Of a stretch of DNA of 37,499 nucleotides, positions 14,660 through 20,171 are shown piece by piece. Source of the DNA: JAJISG01 sp964347325 (GTDB lineage Archaea > Thermoplasmatota > Thermoplasmata > RBG-16-68-12 > JAJISG01); NCBI GenBank assembly GCA_964347325.1, contig CAYFYA010000015.1:1-37499 (forward strand). The letters are read 5' to 3'. Below the pieces are notes generated by a model. It was given only the letters and a program-made list of their open reading frames with translations, was not told the DNA's origin and made no database searches. Within the stretch, counting starts at the first letter, position 1. Every line of letters begins with the position of its first letter. A program made the translations under genes and the position numbers.

Positions 14660-15527
14660 GTTCGCCGAAAGTGGTCACCCGCTCGGCCAAGGCGTTGTGC
14701 TTGTGTATCGACTCCTCGCTCTCACTTGTAACATGCACCCGAGCCTCGTCGGGGAGGTTGTCATACCTCTTCAGCAATCTGGCGAGAATCTCTCGCACCA
14801 CATCCTCCACGAAGCGCGGGTGCGCGTGGGCCTGCTCCACCAGCTTTGCTTCGTCACCCCTCTTCAGGATCTCGTAGGTAGGGGCACTTAGGCTCCCTTC
14901 CGCCAGGTCGATAAGGTCGTCCGCCTCCACATCGAAACCTTCGGGCACCTCGAGCAGCACCCTCGTGCAGTTCCGTTGGTTGTGGGTTATTGTTGGGACG
15001 TCCGTGCCCCTCAGCTTACCCTGGCTGTCCAGCTCGTGTTTGATGGTCTCCATCGCGCAGGGACACGCCGTCATCCCAACGACCTCCACGCCGATGGACT
15101 TGCAGACGATCAACGGATTTCCTCGCTCTGCCTCGGCATTGGCGATGAGGCGGTACCTCTCAGTGGTCCTCTTCCCCAAAGGGGTCTTCCGCTCGAGGAA
15201 GTAGTCCGCGACGGTCCTCACCTCGCTGTAGTTGGCGTACTCGTGCCTCTCGAGAAGCCTGCGAGCGATGTCGGAGCTCAAGGCCTCCAGGCTCTCCACA
15301 GGCTCCCTCACTCCCTCCTCAACGATCTCGCTGACCACCTCCAGGTTGCGGGAGAGGTGGGACCCCTTCATGGTGGAGGGGAGGTCCACGTAGATGTCAA
15401 ACTCGGTCGTCAGGGTAGTGGTCTTGTCCGGACGCTTCACCTGTACAGGCTTCTTGACTCCCGTGACGCCGACTCTTGTAAGCTTGAACCGTAGCTCAGC
15501 GGGTCTGCTCTGGACGTCCAGGTCGAT
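14649..15527 (-). CDS. mptA: GTP cyclohydrolase MptA, probably starting at ATC
   Basis: MptA (GTP cyclohydrolase IV, related to FolE2) opens GTP to 7,8-dihydroneopterin 2',3'-cyclic phosphate, the first step of archaeal methanopterin or folate-type pterin synthesis. The family signatures FDIYVDLPSTMKGSHLSRN, MTACPCAMETIKHEL and THNQRNCTRVLLEVP are present. The nearest conventional start, GTG 15440, would delete the conserved LTRVGVTGVKKPVQVKRP. That segment continues in frame upstream with no ATG, GTG or TTG before the stop. An ATC at 15525-15527 gives DLDVQSRPAELRF, and GGAGGG lies 7 nt upstream, so ATC initiation, or an ATG miscalled or mutated to ATC, is inferred. That protein would be 292 residues. 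Confidence 0.85.
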   Translation of the reverse strand: MDLDVQSRPAELRFKLTRVGVTGVKKPVQVKRPDKTTTLTTEFDIYVDLPSTMKGSHLSRNLEVVSEIVEEGVREPVESLEALSSDIARRLLERHEYANYSEVRTVADYFLERKTPLGKRTTERYRLIANAEAERGNPLIVCKSIGVEVVGMTACPCAMETIKHELDSQGKLRGTDVPTITHNQRNCTRVLLEVPEGFDVEADDLIDLAEGSLSAPTYEILKRGDEAKLVEQAHAHPRFVEDVVREILARLLKRYDNLPDEARVHVTSESEESIHKHNALAERVTTFGELRK

Positions 15528-15599
15528 AGTTACACCCTCCGTGCTAACGAAAGGCTTCCTTTTAATCCTAGCGCGCTACCACTCGTCTTCAGGTCAACC

Positions 15600-16062
15600 C
15601 TATGCCTCCACCCGAGCCGGCTCCGGTCGCGTCTCCAGGACGAAGAGAAGGACCAGGGTGGTTGTGATAATTCCGAATAGGGAGGAGACCAGGAAGGGTA
15701 GTGCTACGCCCGGGAGGGGCAGGAAGGGCAGGAAGGGCAGGGAGGGCGTGGACAGAAAGGCCTCGTAGAGGAATCCGCCCAGGGACGCCCCGATGAAGGC
15801 GCCGATGTTGAAAAGCATCTGTACAGTCCCTATCAGCCTCCCCCGGACCTTTCGGGGAATAGGTCCGCCTCAAGGGCTCCAAGGGCCGGTCGGGACACCT
15901 GGAAGGCTCGGGTGATCATGAAGGGGGATATCATAAGTCCGATCTCGAAGGCCCCGCCCCCCAGGAACTCTAGCTAGAAGGGGAGGATGGGGGAAATGAT
16001 GCCGAACCCCAGGGTCACCAGGAACCCCAGGAAGGAGAGGACACCGATGTTCCTCCTTTCAT
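15600..16062 (-). pseudogene. Broken MFS transporter gene
   Basis: An ATG at 16060-16062 has a very good ribosome-binding site (GGAGGTG), but the following sequence shows MFS-type coding in shifted frames. Segment one contains IGVLSFLGFLVTLGFGIISP and is interrupted by TAG. It resumes as a PFMITRAFQVSRPALGALEA-type loop, then a frame shift leads to LIGTVQMLFNIGAFIGASLG and a final hydrophobic helix ending RPEPARVEA. Only about 150 residues remain where a normal MFS protein has about 400, so large parts are deleted as well. The promoter still carries the same 14-bp candidate operator as the MATE gene downstream. Confidence 0.8.
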
Positions 16063-16126
16063 TACTCCACCTCCCTTTGCCGCCAGCCCCGCGCGGTGAC
16101 CCGGCGGCGCCCAATGTCTGCACGGA

Positions 16127-16140
16127 TGCGCATATGTGCA
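16127..16140. promoter_or_regulatory. Candidate operator, site 1
   Basis: TGCGCATATGTGCA is a near-palindrome with one mismatched pair. Thirteen of its 14 bases match the site at 18135-18148 read on the minus strand. It lies just beside the TATA element at 16143-16151, between the regulator gene and the broken MFS gene. The regulator at 16177 is the obvious candidate to bind it. Confidence 0.55.
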
Positions 16141-16142
16141 GT

Positions 16143-16151
16143 AATTATAAA
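16143..16151. promoter_or_regulatory. TATA element of the regulator, possibly two-way
   Basis: AATTATAAA lies about 30 nt before the TTG at 16177 on the plus strand. Its complement also has TTTATAATT, which could drive the broken MFS gene on the minus strand; the operator would then sit between TATA and start. Confidence 0.5.
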
Positions 16152-16176
16152 GCCGTCGTCGTCCCTTCCCCCACCG

Positions 16177-16755
16177 TTGGAGGAAATTCGCCTCATCCGC
16201 GACCCGGACGTTATCCGCACAGTCTCGGATCAGACACGTCGAGAGATCCTCGCACTGCTCCGGGTCAAGGAGATGACCGCAGCAGAGCTAGCCAACATCC
16301 TTGAGAAGGACCAGTCCACCGTCTACCGGCACCTGGAGAAGCTGCAAAGTGCGGGGTTGGTGGTTCCCACGAAGGACAGGAAGACCCACCATATCCCCGA
16401 GAAGTTGTTCGGCAGAACGGCTCGCGTTTTCCTCGTCGCCCCCGACCTCTCGACGGACCTCGAAGGTGTGGACCTGGGGAGGCTCTACGGCAGGGAGGAG
16501 GTCACCAGGATGCTGCTCGTCCTCCAGGGAATGGGGTACCTGGATGAAGTTACGCCGGACACCGTCGCGGAGGCTCGCCGCCTCATGCTGCACATCGATG
16601 ACTCCATCCGGTCGGAGCTTGAGCGGTCGGGAGCGGGCGAGCCCCTAGAGCTGCACACCTTATGGCGTCTGGAGATGCTCCTCCTGCTCATCAAGGAGCG
16701 GAAGGACGAGGCCTTTCGAGAGAAAGTTGAGTCTGCCCTCGAGCGGTTCCTCTAG
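16177..16755 (+). CDS. Winged-helix (ArsR-like) transcription regulator
   Basis: This protein of about 192 residues has an N-terminal winged helix-turn-helix: VIRTVSDQTRREILALLRVK, then EMTAAELANILEKDQSTVYRH as the recognition part, and LEKLQSAGLVVPTKDRKTHH as the wing. The rest is a helical region, ending in KVESALERFL, that may sense a ligand or dimerise. The TTG at 16177 is chosen because the TATA element at 16143-16151 is about 30 nt upstream, so ATG codons at 16114, 16126 or 16132 would be upstream of or inside the promoter. A start at TTG would be leaderless. It sits between a broken MFS gene and a MATE pump, both next to the 14-bp motif, so it probably controls efflux and itself. Confidence 0.85.
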   Translation: MEEIRLIRDPDVIRTVSDQTRREILALLRVKEMTAAELANILEKDQSTVYRHLEKLQSAGLVVPTKDRKTHHIPEKLFGRTARVFLVAPDLSTDLEGVDLGRLYGREEVTRMLLVLQGMGYLDEVTPDTVAEARRLMLHIDDSIRSELERSGAGEPLELHTLWRLEMLLLLIKERKDEAFREKVESALERFL

Positions 16756-16762
16756 CAGCGTT

Positions 16763-18139
16763 CTAGACGGCAACGGCTTTCCAAGCCCCTGTCTGGAAGC
16801 GCTGGCCAACCACGATGGAGCGCAGATAGTACTCCAAGGGCAGAGTGAGCCATATGCCGAGGACGCCCCAGCCCAGACTATACCCCAGTAGGTAGCTCAG
16901 GGGAAGACGGACCGCGTAGATGCCAAGGAGCGTCGCGAAGAAGGGCCAGCGTGTATCTCCCGCTCCCCGTAGGGCCCCAGACAGGCTGAAGAAGATCCCG
17001 ACGGCGGGGATGCTGAGCGCGTGGACCCTGATGAAGGTGACAGTCAGATCCACCACCGCCGGATCGTCGGTGAAGACCAAGGCTATCCACGGCGCGGCTG
17101 CGAAGTTGAAGATCCCCACGACCCCCATGACCAGGAGCCCCATCTTTGTGGACTCCCAGCCACTCCTCTCCGCCTCCTTTGGATCCTCCGCTCCAAGGTT
17201 CTGACCAACCAGGGCCGCTGCGGCGATGCTGAATCCCAGCCCGGGCATAAAAGCGAAGGACTGGATACGGAGTCCAACGTTGTGGGCGGCAAAGGCTGCG
17301 GTCCCGAAGGAGACCACCATGGCAATCCATATCAGGATGCCGATTTGGAAGGCAACCTGCTCCAGGGCAGCGGGATACCCGATCCGCAGGATGCGCCGGA
17401 CGGTCTCGCCGTTCCAGAAGGGCGAGGACCGAGTTAAGCGGAGACGCAGCCTTCCTCGTAGGAATAGAAACAGGTAGAGGAGGGCACCGCTGGTGAACGC
17501 GATGGAGGTGCCGATTGCTGCACCCTGAACCCCTAGCGTAGGGATTGTGACTTGGAGTCCGCCCAGTTGGTAGGTGGCGCCGAAGATTAGGTGGAAGTTC
17601 ATCACGACGTTGATGACATTTATGACAACTCCGACCCACAGCGGCGTGATGGTGTCGCCAGCTCCGCGGAGGGCAGAGATGGAGATGAAGATGACGAAGA
17701 GGGATGGGGCTGCCAGGAAGATCGTGCTGATGTAGCCTCCTCCGCTGAGAATGACTGCCCGCTCCGCCCCGAAGAGGGCGACGATGCTCTCCCCGAATAG
17801 GACACCAACTAACGCGACGGGAATCGAGAGAACCAGTCCGACGAGGAGGCTCTGTCCGAGAACGTGGCTAGCCTGCTCCTTATCCTTGGCACCCACCGCC
17901 CTCGCTACCAGGGCCACCGTCCCTGCGGTTATCCCAATCATCACCGTGAAGGTGAAGAAGACTATCTGGCCCCCGAAACCGACGGAGGCTAGGGCCACGG
18001 CGGGATCGGACAATCTCCCCACCATGATTAGGTCCACGGTGGTGGTGAGGGTCTGAAAGAGGTTTGCCATAACCACGGGCCATGCGAGGGAGAGGATGGT
18101 CCTCCGCGTCTGCCCCCTGGTCCCGGCGAATAATTGCAC
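16763..18139 (-). CDS. MATE-family multidrug/cation antiporter
   Basis: This 458-residue protein has about twelve membrane helices in two similar halves, as in MATE (NorM/DinF) exporters, which move cationic drugs out using sodium or proton gradients. Family features are SLAWPVVMANLFQTLTTTVD at the start, ALVARAVGAKDKEQA, and in the second half AAALVGQNLGAEDPKEAERS and ALRGAGDTRWPFF. The start is GTG 18139, which lies about 26 nt after the TATA at 18161-18170 and so would be leaderless. A later ATG at 18071 would remove the first helix and is unlikely. The candidate operator at 18135-18148 spans the predicted transcription start. Confidence 0.92.
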   Translation of the reverse strand: MQLFAGTRGQTRRTILSLAWPVVMANLFQTLTTTVDLIMVGRLSDPAVALASVGFGGQIVFFTFTVMIGITAGTVALVARAVGAKDKEQASHVLGQSLLVGLVLSIPVALVGVLFGESIVALFGAERAVILSGGGYISTIFLAAPSLFVIFISISALRGAGDTITPLWVGVVINVINVVMNFHLIFGATYQLGGLQVTIPTLGVQGAAIGTSIAFTSGALLYLFLFLRGRLRLRLTRSSPFWNGETVRRILRIGYPAALEQVAFQIGILIWIAMVVSFGTAAFAAHNVGLRIQSFAFMPGLGFSIAAAALVGQNLGAEDPKEAERSGWESTKMGLLVMGVVGIFNFAAAPWIALVFTDDPAVVDLTVTFIRVHALSIPAVGIFFSLSGALRGAGDTRWPFFATLLGIYAVRLPLSYLLGYSLGWGVLGIWLTLPLEYYLRSIVVGQRFQTGAWKAVAV

Positions 18140-18148
18140 GTATGCGCA
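18135..18148. promoter_or_regulatory. Candidate operator, site 2
   Basis: Plus-strand TGCACGTATGCGCA reads TGCGCATACGTGCA on the minus strand and matches site 1 at 13 of 14 positions. It covers the start codon and predicted transcription start of the MATE gene, a position where a bound repressor would block initiation. Confidence 0.55.
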
Positions 18149-18160
18149 GATATACAGGCG

Positions 18161-18170
18161 GATATTTAGG
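18161..18170 (-). promoter_or_regulatory. TATA box of the MATE gene
   Basis: CCTAAATATC on the minus strand lies about 26 nt upstream of the GTG at 18139, so the mRNA would be leaderless. A second TATA-like stretch lies nearer (about 18149-18156) and could be used instead. Confidence 0.5.
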
Positions 18171-18205
18171 CTCTGCTCCTTCCCGGGGAAGGCCGGCAGC
18201 GGAGG

Positions 18206-18625
18206 CTACTCGCCCACCAGCTGGACCATGACTTTCCTGCGGCGGGGTTTGTTGTCCAGCTCCACAAAGACGATCTGCTGCCAAGTTCCCAACAAGGGTC
18301 GCCCGTCCCGAAAGGGGAGGGACAGGCTCGGACCAATACAGGCAGCCCTGACATGGGAGTGCCCGTTGCCGTCGTGCCACCTCTCCTCGTGCTCATACCG
18401 CAGGTCCCTGGGGAACAGACGTTCGAGGGCCTGTGGAAGATCCTGGAGAAGCCCAGGTTCGTACTCCAAGGTCGTGATGGCGCTGGTGGAACTCGAAGAA
18501 AAGACGCAGGCGATGCCGCCCTTGATTCGGGAGTTCCTTATGGCCTTCTCGACGGGCCTCGTCAGGTCGTGAATCTCTACCTCGCCCTTGGTGTTCAACT
18601 CGATGGTTTCGGAATAGGTTGTCAT
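18206..18625 (-). CDS. YjbQ/UPF0047 family protein
   Basis: This 139-residue protein belongs to the YjbQ (UPF0047) family, for which thiamine-phosphate synthase side activity has been reported but whose main role is unsettled. Conserved elements are IACVFSSSSTSAITTLEYEP, YEHEERWHDGNGHSHVRA with its metal-binding-like histidines, and the C-terminal PLLGTWQQIVFVELDNKPRR. Length is standard. It begins 42 nt after the FtsZ-like gene on the same strand and may be cotranscribed. Confidence 0.93.
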   Translation of the reverse strand: MTTYSETIELNTKGEVEIHDLTRPVEKAIRNSRIKGGIACVFSSSSTSAITTLEYEPGLLQDLPQALERLFPRDLRYEHEERWHDGNGHSHVRAACIGPSLSLPFRDGRPLLGTWQQIVFVELDNKPRRRKVMVQLVGE

Positions 18626-18667
18626 GCCGCCAAACCAAACACAAGTCCGCGTTAAGAGGATTCCGAG

Positions 18668-19444
18668 CTATCTTAGATTGATCCTTCCTCTCCCGTCCAT
18701 TGCTACAGGCTGGCGTGCCGTCGCGTCAAAGGAGAGTTCTGCGGCCCTGAGTACAAGCTCCGCGTTGACACCCGGTAGGGCCTCGACGAAGTCCGCGATT
18801 TCGTCGTGGACAGAGAAGGGAAAGGCCTCTTGGACCCTGCCGATCAACGTCTCGATCATCTGGGCTATCATGTCGTTGACGACCATGGCCGCCTCACGAC
18901 GATCGGCGCCCTCGCTGACCTCCAAGGCCGCGTCGTTATCGAGGATCATGACACCGTTGCACTGTCTCCTCAGTGACTCGAGGCCCTCCTCCGCCCTTCG
19001 GGCTAGGTTTTCTGCCTCGAAGGGCCACACCAGGATGGCTATGACAGGGATTCCTTTACCCTGGGCTACTTGGGCGATGGCCGGCGTGGCTCCCGTTCCG
19101 GTCCCTCTGCCTAAGCCGGCGGTTAGAAGGACGATGTCACCCTCTAGGATGTCAAGAATCTCGGCCTCGTGAGCCTGGGCGCATGAGCGACCCAGCTCCA
19201 CGCTCCCGCGCGTCCCCCTTCCCCCCAGTTGTGGGAGACCGATGTCAAGCTGATCTTCGTGGCGGCACAGGGCCAGGAAGTACTCATCGGTGTCCACGGC
19301 GACCTTGCGTAGGTCTGCGTCTCCTCCAACCGTGTTGAGGACGTTGATTCCCGCCCCGCCGACACCGATGACGGTGAACCTGGGGCCCTCAATGTGCTCT
19401 GGTAGGAGGTTAAGGATGTACTGGGTTACCTCGGGGGCTCCCAT
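18668..19444 (-). CDS. FtsZ-like GTPase domain without C-terminal domain
   Basis: Residues 20-200 match the FtsZ nucleotide-binding domain: T1 loop VIGVGGAGINVLN, VAVDTDEYFLA, and the tubulin signature AGLGRGTGTGATP at about residues 109-121. The canonical ILTV-type strand and PF segment appear as GIPVIAILVWPFEAENLARR. After a weak T7-like stretch VHDEIADF (residues 212-219) the protein ends at residue 258, whereas FtsZ continues for another 100 residues or so with a beta-rich C-terminal domain. No frameshifted remainder lies downstream: only 42 nt separate it from the next gene. ATG 19444 is chosen; TTG 19459 is also possible. It may bind GTP without forming normal filaments, or act as a regulator. 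Confidence 0.8.
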   Translation of the reverse strand: MGAPEVTQYILNLLPEHIEGPRFTVIGVGGAGINVLNTVGGDADLRKVAVDTDEYFLALCRHEDQLDIGLPQLGGRGTRGSVELGRSCAQAHEAEILDILEGDIVLLTAGLGRGTGTGATPAIAQVAQGKGIPVIAILVWPFEAENLARRAEEGLESLRRQCNGVMILDNDAALEVSEGADRREAAMVVNDMIAQMIETLIGRVQEAFPFSVHDEIADFVEALPGVNAELVLRAAELSFDATARQPVAMDGRGRINLR

Positions 19445-19514
19445 CCTACCCAGCTCCAAGGCAGTGTAGGAAACAGGGAAGTCTGGCTAGATGTGCATCC
19501 CATCCCTTCTGACA

Positions 19515-19530
19515 AGTGCCAACAGGCACT
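19515..19530. promoter_or_regulatory. Inverted repeat at the ftsZ-like promoter
   Basis: AGTGCC-AACA-GGCACT is a perfect 6-bp inverted repeat with a 4-nt loop. The minus-strand TATA-like CAGATTAATAGC at 19539-19550 predicts transcription near 19518, inside the repeat. It could be an operator at the start site or a 5' hairpin in the mRNA. Confidence 0.45.
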
Positions 19531-19584
19531 ACCCTCTTGCTATTAATCTGCAGACTCCCCTGTCCTCTAGCGCGTTGCGGGATC

Positions 19585-19962
19585 TCATCTCTTCACCGAG
19601 TCCTTCTTCTCCAGCTCGACAGGAAAGATCTTCCCAGCCGCCCGTCCCATGGTCTCCTGGTGCTCCAAGATCTCCTTGACCCTCTCCTTCGAGAGCCCGT
19701 TGATTAGGATCCTCACCGCCGCGTCCTCGCGATCTAGGAAGTACCCGTTCTCCACCAGGGCATCGATGAACTCCAGGTAGACCGGGGGGATCTCGACGGT
19801 CACCCTGTTGCTGAAACCTTCGGCAGCTTCGAGGAACTGGCTCACGGCAACCCGGCACATCTGGGACCTGCTTCCGTACTCAGGACCGCGCTTCAGGTGC
19901 GCGTCCATCCGGGCGAGAATATCCGGCTCGAGGCGGATGGTGATCCGATCGCTTGTGTCCAT
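19585..19962 (-). CDS. Double ribbon-helix-helix DNA-binding protein
   Basis: This 125-residue protein has a ribbon-helix-helix motif at residues 6-46 (RITIRLEPDILARMDAHLK then SRSQMCRVAVSQFLE). A second, weaker one lies at 53-93 (RVTVEIPPVYLEFIDALVE then REDAAVRILINGLS). Tandem RHH units let one chain do what normally needs a dimer. In haloarchaea an RHH protein (CdrS) is encoded near ftsZ and controls cell-division genes. This gene lies just upstream of the FtsZ-like gene on the same strand, so a similar role is likely by context. Palindromic sequence upstream of its own promoter suggests self-control. Confidence 0.85.
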   Translation of the reverse strand: MDTSDRITIRLEPDILARMDAHLKRGPEYGSRSQMCRVAVSQFLEAAEGFSNRVTVEIPPVYLEFIDALVENGYFLDREDAAVRILINGLSKERVKEILEHQETMGRAAGKIFPVELEKKDSVKR

Positions 19963-20036
19963 CTATCAACACCGTGCATGCCGTTGGGAACCGTTACACC
20001 TCTCAGGCCCGACGCGCGGGCTGACATAATCCGTAG

Positions 20037-20046
20037 GCTATTTAAT
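20037..20046 (-). promoter_or_regulatory. TATA box of the double-RHH gene
   Basis: ATTAAATAGC on the minus strand lies upstream of the RHH gene; transcription would start near 20012, giving a leader of about 50 nt. Confidence 0.45.
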
Positions 20047-20048
20047 GG

Positions 20049-20080
20049 TTATGACAAAGGTCATACGCCGTATGACAAAC
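20049..20080. promoter_or_regulatory. Palindromic operator cluster
   Basis: GTCATAC-GCC-GTATGAC at 20060-20076 is a perfect 7-bp inverted repeat. It is flanked by TTATGACAAA (20049-20058) and TATGACAAAC (20071-20080), so TATGAC occurs three times within 32 bp, twice as direct and once as inverted copy. The cluster lies directly upstream of the TATA box of the RHH gene. RHH proteins typically bind such short repeated boxes cooperatively, making this a likely autoregulatory site. Confidence 0.6.
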
Positions 20081-20140
20081 CCCTTGCTGGGGGTTCTCGA
20101 CGTCCTACGGTGTCGCGGGTATCCAGACCCGCCGCAAAGA

Positions 20141-20150
20141 GTTTTATAAG
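20141..20150 (+). promoter_or_regulatory. TATA box of leuS
   Basis: GTTTTATAAG ends 22 nt before the ATG at 20172, so leuS is probably transcribed with little or no leader. Confidence 0.6.
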
Positions 20151-20171
20151 CAGCCTACCTAAGCGGCGAAG

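Noticed and set aside
20114..20131. Inverted repeat GCGGGT/ACCCGC upstream of leuS
   Set aside because: A 6-bp GC stem is expected by chance at this base composition and no regulator is linked to it.
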